Positions 47,760 to 59,121 of a stretch of DNA of 64,000 nt are shown here, piece after piece. Source of the DNA: Neckera pumila (Eukaryota > Streptophyta > Bryopsida > Hypnales > Neckeraceae); contig OZ018408.1 in NCBI GenBank assembly GCA_963969595.1, positions 8,367,823 to 8,431,822 of the forward strand. The letters are read 5' to 3'. Position 1 is the first letter of the stretch. Every line of letters starts with the position of its first letter. Position numbers and translations under genes: made by a program. Below the pieces are notes generated by a model, which saw only the letters and a list, made by a program, of their open reading frames with translations, was not told where the DNA came from and did not search any database.

Positions 47760-49200
47760 CTTCCCCCTTATCCCAACTTGATGGGGGGTATGCGAACTCT
47801 AACAGCTTCCTCACTCTGTTGTTCCCGCACCGACACGAGCGCGCACCATCCTTCGACCACTCGGAGGTTCACATTTTCCCAGTAACCACATGGTGAGCCC
47901 ATCTACTACAGCGTCGTCCTCCTCCTCGTCATCTCGTCACCAACTCCACGCGCGAATCCAGTGACCGTCTCCATACGCCAAAAGCACGCCTCTCCCACGA
48001 ACACATTGGGTAGGACAATACACAAGCCTCGAACTGAGATCTGAGAAAAGGGCGGCACGACGAGGTACGAAACCAACGTAAGCTAGATCTGGAAACAATG
48101 GCAGATGCCAAACGGAGAACCAGGGGACACAGAAGCGGAAGAACGAACGAGAAGAGATCTGGGTTTCCCTCTACCCGAATCGGCAATTGAAGGGAAGAAA
48201 CACCCAAAGTCCCAAAAGCGGCACGACGAAGGAGGCGAGCAAGTCAAGTGCGAGAATCGCAACAATAACTCCGACCCGCAGCAACCCAAGCACTACTGAC
48301 AGAGCGCAAGCTAGAAGGATGACAACGGCCGCGAACAACACCAACGGCAGCTACCCCTTCCCAAAGGGATATCACTATACCAGAAACTGGGTTGTTGCCT
48401 CGGAACTCCCTTTTACCGAAGCTAAGCTTTACTGTAGGCCGAAGCAAGCTCGACAGTCCTGTCAGATACTGTAAGCTAGGCTGCAGCAGTACTAATAGCA
48501 GCCATGGCGAAGCATGCGGAGGCACGGCCTAGCTTGGCGCAACGTCAGGCTGCCACCATGATCGCAGCATCCCCAAGGCCGCCATTTCAGTTTGGATTCG
48601 GGGCACCGGGCTCCACGGGCTTCACTTCATCCGCCACTCACTCCCTAGACTAAGTTTACTCACTCACCCATCTCTCGCACACTGCATTCGCGTCACGCGC
48701 TTCACTACTGGCTACACTTGCTAACTTAATAATACATCAGCTTCATCAGTCCGTCATTGTGGAAGTGAGGAGAAAGCAGCCAAATGAGGGCTCCCCATTT
48801 TTACTCTGCTGCAAACTGTTGTAAGTTAAGTTTCGTTTGGGTTTCGACTGTTGTGAGACAACGGAAGTACTAAGGGCGGGGGTCACAGTTGAAACTTAAA
48901 ATGAAGTTTATGAAAGGAAAGGAAAGAGCTAAGTAAAGCTTGAGGCGAGTGAGTTCCGCTGCTCTCGCGTCGGCCGCGACGCCCGCCGGCACCCGAGTCA
49001 CGTAACCCGCGGAGATGATTCAGCGGACGAGATGGCTCCGGGACTGAATCGATGAGACCCGCTCTGTTCATTCCGAGTGCTTTCTTTGGGACGCTTTGCA
49101 TACTGGTCGACCGGAAAGACCGCGGGCGGGCCAGTTAATCCTGCGGAACGGCATCCTTTTTTTGAATTTTTGCATATTCTTTACAGAGGTAAGTGGACTT
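47760..49200. promoter_or_regulatory. Leader and promoter region of the CIP7-like gene
   Basis: Moderately GC-rich DNA upstream of the minus-strand CIP7-like start. No other gene is seen; the frames found are shadows of a GC-rich leader. The leader may contain an intron, but I could not choose one pair of sites. Confidence 0.35.
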
Positions 49201-49387
49201 GTACCAGACACCAATAGCAACTAAGCGTACTTCTTACTATTGTAACACATAAAATTTTACTCTCTATTGTTTAAAGATCTTATTGGGAAGTGAAAGAGCA
49301 TTCTGACTAGTAACACACTTTAGCATGCATTATTTGAACATTAAAGTTAATTGTAATGTTGTCTTGAGTTTTACAAGGTTAGTCAAC

Positions 49388-49440
49388 CTATAACTTTTAC
49401 CTATAACTTTTACCTATAACTTTTACCTATAACTTTTATG
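49388..49440. repeat. Four tandem copies of a 13-bp unit
   Basis: The unit CTATAACTTTTAC is repeated four times, the last one ending TTATG. Confidence 0.9.
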
Positions 49441-49727
49441 TATTGTATGTGTAGGTTAGTTTCGTAAATAACTCGGGAAAATTTGGAAGATGTCAAAATT
49501 AAAAAAATTATTGACAACTATTTCTAAAAATCTGAAATAATTGTTTTTGAGAAAAATTAGAAAAAGCAACACTTTTATGCATGATAAGAAATAATCAATC
49601 CAAAATTAGGAGCTTCCTCATAAAGTGCCAAAAATTAAAAAATCCTTATCTCTCTGCCGAATTGTCAAATTGCTAAAATTAAATTAATTCGGCAAGACAG
49701 TGCCAAAACTACCCTGCACGCACAGTA

Positions 49728-51231
49728 CTTCCTCTGTCCCAAAATAGATCTAGGGTTTCCAAATATACTTATTCCAAGTTAAATTTGCAACTGGCTCTCC
49801 ACAACTTCATCAACAACAATTGAAGCTAGTTTGACCCCCCTGAAGTGAAAGAATCCGTAGATATCATGCTCCAGAGTCTATATAGCAAAACAAAACCTGC
49901 AAAGGGAATCAAAATGCAATCTCTCACCAACCAAGGTGATGCATTCAACCCACAATTTGTACAGCACCTGCTACTAAAAAATGTCTTGTTGAGAATTTTC
50001 TAGAGTTGAATCACAGAACATTGTTGGAATTTAATATAGAGGACATCATTGAATTTCTATGCACTAGCATTATTCAAAGAATGATCCAAATTAACCCCTA
50101 AAGGACCGTTTGTTCCCTTGGGGGACAATTTGGGTCCAGATAGGTACCTACTATCTCAATTTTTAGTGATATTTTTTGGGATTTTTTGAGGTTGTGTATT
50201 TTTGCAAGAGCTTTGTGAATATATATATTTTATTTTAATTGATGCCCTGAAAAAAAAATTATGGTACGATAAGCAAAAATAAAGTTTGACGGGCAGTACA
50301 AAAAGAATCACAAAAAGTCAAAATAATTTTTTTTTTCAACTTTTTTTTCAAAGATTATATTTTTGTCTACATGTGAAGCTTTGTTTCATTCAATTTGGAC
50401 TAAAGATGAGAAAGTTATGGACAATCTTAGTTTTGCGGGCAATCTAAGCATCTTCTTGAAAAAATAACTTGTAAAATTCATTTTGAATGCAATTTTTAGA
50501 ATTTTTCAAAATTTTCTACTAGGCAAGGTTAGATTTTCTACCTAGAACAATCTCACCGTTGGGATTATTGTGATTCAATTTCTAATAGCTATTAACAATT
50601 TAGTTTTTTCTTCAATCTTAAACCCACTTCTACTTAACAATTTTTTGATGAGTGAAAATTAAGTGTTTTTTTTCCTAAATTTTTTTGTAGATTCTCAACT
50701 CAACTATTAAACATAAATAAGTAGAAAATTAAATCAATAGTGCAAATAATTTGATCTTAAGAGATTCAAAGCCAAAAAATCTAGTCAAGCAAGGTGCAAA
50801 AAAACTTGTTTTTTTCACTTTAAGTGTATATATCTTACAATCTGCATGGTCAAAGTTTCTGAAATTTCTTCCATGTATTCATATACTAGTCAAGTATAAG
50901 ATCTTATGGTTGGACATGCAAAAAAGAACAATTTTTACAGATCTTTTTTCTTTGCAATAGAAATGACAGTTTTGAGTAGTTTTTGATAGGAAAATCACCT
51001 TGGTCCTTCAAGAGTTAATAACATTGGAGCAATTCCAAAAAAGGGGAAAATTTGTCAATTTTATTGCCTATTTTCAATATACCCCCCTATTGACTTCCAT
51101 TCTTTCATGCCTAGTGGGGTTGACTATAATAGAAGCTACAATAATTGCGCAAGCCCTTGGAAATAAAAGCAATTTGCGCGTTAATCTAGACATTTTCAGA
51201 AAATCTCAGATTTATTTTGGGACAAAGAGAG
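49728..51231. mobile_element. Stowaway-like (Tc1/mariner) MITE interrupted by a piggyBac-like element
   Basis: The left end CTTCCTCTGTCCCAAAATA follows TA (49726-49727). The right end, read inverted, is CTCTCTTTGTCCCAAAATAA and is followed by TA (51232-51233). CTCCCTCYGTCCCAAAATA is the well-known Stowaway tip and TA its target site. Without the nested element (50095-51014 plus one TTAA) the host element is about 580 bp. It has no transposase frame. Confidence 0.75.
50095..51014. mobile_element. piggyBac-like non-autonomous element, ~920-bp copy, nested
   Basis: TTAA at 50091-50094 is followed by CCCCTAAAGGACC. The right end GGTCCTTCAAGAG is followed by TTAA (51015-51018). Length 920 bp. It is very similar along its length to 9389-10310 (GAGCTTTGTGAATATATA, TTTAATTGATGCCC, CCATGTATTCATATACTAGTC). 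It has no coding capacity and lies inside the Stowaway-like element. Confidence 0.75.
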
Positions 51232-52224
51232 TAGTTAACTACAAAGAAATACACTATTTCCAAAGATTGTCAAACTTTGTTCGGCTTTCAATTTGACTCG
51301 CTTTTTTTTTGCCGTGAATGACACCAGTTGACGCTTGTGCAAATTAAAATTGGAACCAGACTCAAACGGAGCCCAGTTCCAATGCTTTGAGGAGTTTCAT
51401 GCCGTGTTTATTTTAAGTTAGAGACAGCCCACCAACTTTTCAATACTATTCATCTGACATGCCATGTTTTTGACCAGTACAAGCTCTTGATCCCTAATTT
51501 GAGGTATTTTGCAATTGACTCTATTGTATGAATAGGTTAATAAATTTTTCAACTAGTTGGTTGCAAGTGTACAAAATCTCAACACAAGGATCTCAACATT
51601 TGATTGAATACTAATATATTGTGTTATGAATGCCTAGATTTTTGTATCATTTTTTGTTTTTTATAGAAAAAACAAAAGCTACATAAGTAATTTAGTTTTT
51701 GCCAACTTGAATTTTAAACTCAATAGTGTTTCCAAATTTTGAACAAAAATTTGCAAAGATGAATATATGACCATCTAAATGAATGAAATTGTAGCACTAG
51801 GTAATGACATTTTGCACTCAATATAATAGGTATCTTTGTACAATTACATCATTTTCCTCTATATATTTCATAAAATTGGTCATACAAGAAGTTCATTTCT
51901 AAGAAATTTGACAAACATTTCAGAGGGGGGTGAGAGATTTTCTTATATACGTCATTGACTTGAGAGTGAAGAAGAAATGAGCTAAAAACTCGTGGTGAGG
52001 GAAGGTGGCAATAAGAAGTTTTTGCTTTGAAAGAAAAAATTTGTTGTCTAGATGTGGTTTGATGTTATAAATTGATATTTTTCTTAAACAATAAATTTTT
52101 TAATACATATTTAATTGTGAATATGGTTATTTAGATTAGAGAAGATAAGGACATAACAATATGTTGATTGCAACGGATTGTAAAATGTTAATTACAATTT
52201 GGAAAAAATTCAACCATACAAATT

Positions 52225-52650
52225 TGTAGTAGACTACTATAGAAAGGTATAGAAAAAAATTTAGAAACTTTGACTACACAGATTGAAAGATTATAATGTT
52301 TGAAGTTAGAAGAAAAAGTTTTGTTTTTATCTTACTCAATAGGACCAACAGACTTCAACTTCTAAAGTGAATTTTTTACACTATATATGGGCTTTTTTTA
52401 CATTTGCATCTCATAGCATGTAAATTATATATTTGCCAAATTTCACAAATTTTATGTGTAAAGGAGATTTACATATACTACTCGAAGCTACTCAGGTTGC
52501 CTAAAAATTTAAAGGCAGCATAACTTTAAATCCGGGCACTCAATTAGAGAAAAAGTTACATTCCTATTAAGGGGGTATATGTGTACACCTTATGTCAAAA
52601 TTTGAAGAGTGTCCGTAAAAAATAACTTCATATACACCTATCCAAGATCA
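52225..52650. mobile_element. piggyBac-like element fragment
   Basis: Internal blocks (ACTACACAGATTGAAAGATT, GGCAGCATAACTTTAAATCC) match the 22557-23379 copy. The TTAA-flanked tips are missing, and MITE family 2 copy c begins immediately after. Confidence 0.4.
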
Positions 52651-52656
52651 CTTGCG

Positions 52657-52915
52657 CATTAGAGGGCATTTGGCACTTCCAAAGGGCTGCAAGTTCCCTA
52701 CTACAGGGAACGCGCTGTGCTGCTGCAACAGTGTGACGTAGCCGAAGTTTGGCTACGTTACCTTTTTTTTGGAATTTTTTTTTTAACTTTTTATTTATTT
52801 CAGAAGCAAGGTTTTTTGGGGGGTAATTAGGGTTCTGACGTTCCTTCCCTGCGTTGGGAACAGATTGGGGAACGGGCCTATAATAGCCCTTTACTACCCC
52901 GGAATAACATTTAAT
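52657..52915. mobile_element. MITE family 2, copy c (inverted relative to copy a)
   Basis: Left end CATTAGAGGGCATTTGG; right end, read inverted, CATTAAATGTTATTCCGGGG. Blocks AAAGGGCTGCAAGTTCCC and GGGAACGGGCC flank the centre, where TGTGACGTAGCC is the counterpart of the family's TGACGTGGCAG box. 259 bp, non-coding. Confidence 0.65.
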
Positions 52916-53976
52916 GGTACATTCAACTGTCATTTGGTCCTGCAGAATTTAAAAACTTGAACTATTTCCTAATAGGAACGTTTTAATTTGTAAGATTCAA
53001 AATCTTGGTTTGTAAAGAAATTGAAATAAAGAAAGTACTCTAACATGTCATAATAGTATGTGTGACACTCATTTAATTCAAAGTCACACCACTTTGAACT
53101 TGTGCAAGTTGAAATATAAATATGTTGTACCAATTTCTACACAAGCAAATTTTGTGGTCTCAATTGTAGTGATACAAATAATTTTCTAGGTGACTCTAAA
53201 TTCCAAGTGTGGTTTATGTGTTTTGCCACTTTCATAGGCTTTATACAAATGTTATATTCTTATAAGATAGAGGGCTGGTGCATGCATATGAAAATTTCTA
53301 TTGCAAAAGTCGAAGATTGTGTATTGCACCTGGTAAGGTTGATTTCTAGATTTATATATTCCAATTTTCCACAACTAATGCTCAAATTTGAAGATTCTTT
53401 TATAAACTTTAATTTCAACCCTAAAGGAATAAAATTTAAAGTTTGAAAATGACAATTCAATTCATGATGATATTGAAAAAATACATGATTAAAAATAAAA
53501 ACATGTTTTATGTCACCAAAATCAGTCACAAGAGCACTTCACATGTTGATAAAAGAAATCAAATTGAACCCAAAAAAATCTGCACATGTCCAACTCAGAC
53601 TAGTAAGGTGGGGACCTCCATATAACTACCCTCACCCAAAACCAGGCCATCATCACTCTATGTACATTTCCAAAATCAATATGTACCTAGCTAAACATTT
53701 GGAAGAAGCAATTTTAGGACCCTTCCTAGCTTTAGCATACGGTATCCAAATGTTGCATTTTTTGGTGAGTTGGAACCTCCTTTCACTTGCCAACAAGGAA
53801 ATCGACAAAAATTTCACCAGTCTAATAATAACAACTAGGCACCACAGTAACGAAAAGGGACGATTTCAGAAGCTACGTTGGGCTCTGAAAAACATGAAAC
53901 CGGCAAATGGACACCTTGTTTCTGCAGGGATTTGCAAACTAATATGAGAATTAAAAGCGCTATGCTCTGCTACAGA

Positions 53977-54098
53977 TGTGTGTCAAATTGTGTGTCAAAT
54001 TGTGTGTCAAATTGTGTGTCAAACTGTGTGTCAAACTGTGTGTCAAACTGTGTGTCAAACTGTGTGTCAAAATGTGTGTCAAAATGTGTGTCAAAATG
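53977..54098. repeat. Ten-unit 12-bp satellite (TGTGTCAAAYTG)
   Basis: Ten tandem copies with three ordered variants: first AATTG, then AACTG, then AAATG endings. The unit length is a multiple of three and has no stop in most frames, so several repetitive translations appear on both strands (CVKL, CVSN, DTQF). None of them is a gene. Confidence 0.9.
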
Positions 54099-54685
54099 CC
54101 ATGCAATTATTGCAGAGAAGAACAATCCAAAGTCGCTCGTTCCGTTCTTCTTCTTCTTCTCTCTTATCCAAATCCAAAAGTTACATTCTTCTTCAGCTGA
54201 ACCCGTCCACCCTTTGAATGGGAGCCACCTCTGAGCTAGATTCTCCAAACCAACTGGAGGAACTACAGTAGAGGAGCTAGGGATAATGGAGAGAATGAGA
54301 ATAGGATCCAGAATCGAATCAGTTCCCCGCCCTCACGCCCTGTCACTGATCGAAAGGAATAGCTAGAACGTCAGATCACGGACGGAGTGGGCTTATTATT
54401 ATTATTATTAAATTCCAAGGAAATGCACATTGCACAGTGCCAAGATCGAAACACTGTTCTACGGTATCGATCTCCGTCCCATGCCACCCCCTCTGTTTCT
54501 TGTTTTTTGTTTTTTTGACACAAATGAAACGGAATTTTCATTAATGTTTCATTCATTGCAAAGACATGCCACCTCTGTTTCATATATTCCGACGGAGTGG
54601 AACATATAGTTGAACTGCAGAAGACTACAGGTATGGGAATCGTACACTCTTCTGCTTTTTCCACTTCCTTTCAGGTGCCAATCGA

Positions 54686-55282
54686 TTGCTGGCAGGAAAG
54701 GAACCAGAAAGAATTTCAGTGCGGCAGATCGTACTCTCCGTCTCTTCTCTCTGGGCTAAGGTAGTGGGCTACTGGGAGGAGGAGTACTTTCACGCTTCGG
54801 ACACCAGGCAACGAAGAGTGAAAGTAAGACTCCTTACTTTCGAGTTTCTACCGCAGCAGTCCACCCTCAAGGAATGGATGCCAATTGATGGTTTTCATTG
54901 CAAATCACTCCCAGGCAGGCAGTGGGTGTTGTTTTTTATGCACGGTTTTCTGCCAGTTGGCTACAACGAGAAGACGTTGACTATTATCCAAGCATCACCC
55001 CCCAAGCATCACCCTAAATATCACCCCAAAGATCACCCCAAAGCATCACTCCAAATATCACCCAAAGCATCACCTCAATATCACCCAAAGCATCACCGCA
55101 GCATCACCCTAGTATCACCCCAAGCTTCACCCCAAGCATCACCCAAGTATCATCCCAGCATCACCCAAGTATTCTCCCAAGTATCACCCCAAGCATCACC
55201 CAAGCATCACCCAAGCATCACCCAAGCATCACCCCAAGCATCACCCAAGCATCACCCCAAGCATCACCCAAGTATGACGTGA
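54686..55282 (+). other. Orphan open frame of 198 codons ending in a minisatellite
   Basis: The N-terminal ~95 codons are of mixed composition (VKVRLLTFEFLPQQ, WVLFFMHGFLPVGYN) and I do not recognise them. The C-terminal half is the translated CATCACCCMAAG minisatellite (HHPKHHPS, SPQASPKH). It may be chance or an orphan gene. There is no splice, promoter or homology support. Confidence 0.2.
54990..55272. repeat. CATCACCC(C)AAG minisatellite, period 11-12 bp
   Basis: About 24 units, alternating between 11 and 12 bp (CATCACCCAAG and CATCACCCCAAG) with TATCACC variants. Units are more uniform towards the right end, which suggests recent expansion there. Confidence 0.85.
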
Positions 55283-55942
55283 GCATTGAAGAAATAACTT
55301 ACTGACTGTCTATTTCTCCAAAATGATGAAAACATCACTGCTCCCAGGGGAGTCCCAGGGAGTCTCAGGGTCTGGCACCGTCCGTCTCATCTGGGAGTCT
55401 GGCATCTGTCTCTGGAATTGCCTCTTTTCCATCCATTCCATTCAGGTATTGCAGGCATTGTATTCTCTTGCTGCCATCAATGCCTTCTGCCTTGAGGCCT
55501 TGTCCCATTCATGCGTTGGGAAATCCCTGGCTGGGTGTCCATTCCAGGGACTTTTCTGGTGCGAAAATCGGCACTGAAAAAACAATGAAATAATGAGAGG
55601 GAGGGTTTCACTTGTGGGGTATGAGGAAAATGGCACGATTTTGAATCCGTAGATTTGCCAAAAACGTGGGTGTGACCATCAATTTGCAACGAGAGGGAAG
55701 TACATGGCACGTTTGAGCGCCATAGAAAACAAAAAAATTGTCATTGGACACGACCAAAAATCAACACGGAGTAAGGGGAAAAAATAATAATTTTGCACAT
55801 TATTTATGCCTTGGTGTATCAAATTAGCACATATAGCGACTTCCCTTTCACGAAGTTTTGTGACCTATATTAATTGCATGTGGGAATTGGAAAAATAAAA
55901 TTGCGCCATTCTGCTTACTCTGGCTAAAATCCCTAGGGATTT

Positions 55943-55964
55943 GGGGGGGGTGGGGGTGGGGGTG
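55943..55964 (+). other. G-rich tract with G-quadruplex potential
   Basis: G8-T-G5-T-G5-T-G on the plus strand gives at least four G-runs with one-base loops. It is intergenic, about 170 bp from a piggyBac-like element. Confidence 0.7.
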
Positions 55965-56133
55965 TTTTAGTGATGTTTCGCTAAGTTTGTCTTTTGCAGG
56001 TGCGTAGATGACAACTACATGTAGGTGTGCAGAGGTTGTGATTGATCCTAGAATTTCACAGCCTACTTCCGGTCCCAAATAGGGGCACCTTCTGCATTGT
56101 GAACCAGCAAATACAATACCTTGTTACACTTAA

Positions 56134-57713
56134 CCCCTAAGGTCCAAAGCCATTTTTTAGTCAAAAACACTCAAAATTGCCATTTTTGCTACATTTACCT
56201 AAGAAAACCAAATTTATTCTTCTTAGAATCTAACCATAGAATCTTATACGTCACTTGTCTCAAAAAGGGCATGTTCATTAAACTGAGACAATTTTGCAGT
56301 CTCATATTATCTTTGACTTTACATTTAGATGATAAGTATTTGATATTGAATTTTTCTGGTGAATTGAGACTTGAATATGTTAATACATTCACAAACCTTT
56401 GATTTCATAAAGGTTGATATGTTCATAAATTTTAAATCTGTTAAAATAGAGGTCTCAAATAATAGGGTTGAAGTCTCAAAATGTCCATTTTGTCTCAATT
56501 TAACAAATATGACCATCAAATCATATAGTAAGAATTTCATGAAGTTTGATCCTATATATTGGAAGGCATTACCATTTAAAGTTAGATTTTTTTTTGAATA
56601 CTAGCTTGCAATTTTAGATGGCTTTGACTGCCATTTGTGGAAAAAAATTTCACTACAAACTTTGAATTCAAAAAACTTGTTTTAAAGATTTTAGTAACAA
56701 TTCTAAAAAATAAAATTTCAAAGGGAAAATTGATTTCATTCTTTAAAAAATTGTTAAATAGAAGTAGGTCAAGATTGAAAGAAAAACTTAATATTAATAG
56801 CTCTAAGTTGAAATTTGGATCACACTAATTTCAATAGTGAGATCGTTCTAGAAATCAAAATTATTCCTATTAAAAAAAAAATTGAATTTTTTTAAAATTG
56901 CATCAAAAAAGGAATCCTATATGTTATTTTTTCAAAGAAATACTTAGATTGCCTCCAAAACAAGATTGTCCATAACTTTCTCATCACTAGTCCACATAGA
57001 ATGAATCAAAGCTTTACATGTAGACAAAAATATTGTATTTGAAGAAAAAAATTTGAAAATTTTGTTTTGACATTTTGTAATTTTGTTGTAATGCCCGTCG
57101 ATATGGGGTAGGGGAGATGGGGCCAATTGGTTGGAACAACTTTCCTACCTAATGATCACTCGCAAAAAGCACCAAGCCATGTCTATCATGCTACTGCTCA
57201 AACAAGCTTGACGGAAATCAAATCCGAACCACAAAGCCATGATATTTTGTTTTCTCCAACCAACCTGTGAATACATGACTTGGTGATCCTCCACCACTTC
57301 ACTTTTCATTTATAATCCATTTTGACCCAACAACCTTAATCTTGGTTATTTTTATCTTCATTACTAAAGTGTCTGTTCCCGAAAGGGGAGAGTAGTTTTG
57401 CATCAATGGCCCTTGATTCGTTGACATTGGCTCATTGTCATTACAGATAGACACTTTATTCAAGTCGGCCTTCTTCAAAGACCGGAGTTTCTATTTGTTT
57501 CTATCTATTTGATGCCCGTTGATTCCCATTTTTGGCTTATTGTGCCATACTTTTTTTTCTAAGCACTAATTGAAATAAAAATTGTATTCCCCAAAAGATA
57601 ATGTGTTTTTCTAGCTTTACAAAAAGTTTCAAAAAATCATGATGAATATAGAGAGTGTACAAGCCTATCCAAAATTGAATTTGTCTTCCATAGAGACGAT
57701 GGAAAATTAGGGG
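56134..57713. mobile_element. piggyBac-like element enlarged by nested insertions (1580 bp)
   Basis: TTAA (56130-56133) is followed by CCCCTAAGGTCC. The right end AATTAGGGG is followed by TTAA (57714-57717). Family blocks are in order (TCTAACCATAGAATCTTATA, ATTGTCCATAACTTTCTCATC, GCTTATTGTGCCATA). The excess over 920 bp is explained by an insertion at 57103-57511 between 12-bp near-direct repeats and by a second insertion of about 275 bp near 56245-56525 that carries reiterated GTCTCA/TGAGAC blocks. Confidence 0.65.
57103..57511. mobile_element. Nested insertion of ~409 bp with a 12-bp imperfect target duplication
   Basis: Flanked by ATGCCCGTCGAT (57091-57102) and ATGCCCGTTGAT (57512-57523). 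Comparison with sister copies shows uninterrupted GCCCG..ATTGTGCC here, so the insert is secondary. The right end is T-rich (TATTTGTTTCTATCTATTTG). The class is unknown; the long, imperfect duplication and simple tail would suit a retroposon such as a SINE. Confidence 0.5.
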
Positions 57714-58687
57714 TTAAACATAACTTACATCATGAGTTGCATTAGTTTTAAAAATATACTAAACTTGTAGATTGAATACTTTTACGTCCCACTCTCACTT
57801 TTACCTTCAAAAGATGCATTCTCTAAAAGCTGGCCTTTCAAAGTCAAGCCATAGACCTTGAAAGATTTTCTCTTTTGAGTTTGGTCTCTTGTTTAAAGAG
57901 GATGCTAGTATTCATTTCATCAACCCTCATGTGATTCAAAGTGCAATTCATAGACATGAAGAAAACAACAACAACAATGCACTTAAATTTCATTCATCCA
58001 CATTCTAGAGGGTCATTCTAGTAGATTAATCATTTAATAGTACAAATAAAAACACACCTTGTATTGATGTTCTATAAATAATTGATTAAAAGCAAAAAAA
58101 TCCAATGAATCTCTATTATAGTTTAGAAGTGGTCTTTAATAACAAATTCTACAAATCAAATCAAATTTTAATACTAAGTTGTTAATCCACTGGAGCAAAT
58201 TCCATTTACAATGTATGTAATTAGAATATAAATTATTTTACAACAGTTTTTGAGCTTAAGGTTTTAATTTTCTTACAAATGATGATAGCGGAAGTAAACC
58301 AATGTTAATTGTAGAGATATATTAATTCAAAAATTCAAAATCTTCATATTTTGTTTATGGTCCAATTTCACACTATTTTTTTAAATTAGTTGTTTACAAT
58401 GCATTTCTATAAAATTTTAATGCAAGAGATAAGTAAATGCAATTTTGCAATTTAAATTCAAGTATTACCAAAGTGGTATTCAATTTTTTTTCCTTCATCC
58501 TAAGACAATACCCTTATAAAAAAAATTGCAATATTTTTAACAAGGTACTTGGCACTAAAGATATACAAATTCATTATTTAGAAAAATGATTGTGTATCTT
58601 GAATAATGATTTAACTACATCATACTACTAAAATCGTAACTCCCTTTGTAATATCACAAATGCTACCATTAATAATAAGGGCTCATG

Positions 58688-59121
58688 CTTGCTATGCTAC
58701 GCATTCATTGTATCACATATTAGTAAAATTTTGATATACTACCAAATGATTTGAGAAACTTATTGAATTGAAGCGATTTTAGATTTCACAACAACTAAGT
58801 TGTTCATGAAGTTTTTGAAATTTACAAGTTTTTCTTTTCAATTCACCAAGTTTTGGGTTGCCATTGTTCGTAACAATTGAGTCAATTTTTGAATGCCTTA
58901 CAATAAATGTGTATCTTTTACAGTATTCACCATGGCATATATTTCATTCATCATTCAATAAATTTCTATTGTACATTTCAATATATGCTTACTTATGAAC
59001 AAAATTATACAAAGATTTTAGTAATTTTTATTTGAAGATTTATTGAAATTTTTGTTTTGCATTTTATTTAACACATAAAAATTCTAATAAAATTCTAATG
59101 ATGAATGCGTAGCATAGCAAG
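58688..59121. mobile_element. 434-bp foldback with 21-bp perfect terminal inverted repeats
   Basis: 58688-58708 (starting CTTGCTATGCTACGC) is the exact reverse complement of 59101-59121. The interior is AT-rich and non-coding. No target duplication was identified, so the termini may be subterminal. Confidence 0.6.

Noticed and set aside
53510..53947. 145-codon plus-strand frame
   Set aside because: AT-rich DNA, no recognisable motif, no promoter or splice context; length is within chance for this window.
53970..54248. Repetitive frames on both strands over the 12-bp satellite
   Set aside because: A 12-bp unit without stops stays open in several frames; the translations are artefacts of the repeat.
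53977..55272. CRISPR-like array
   Set aside because: Direct repeats without unique spacers, in a plant nuclear genome. These are minisatellites.
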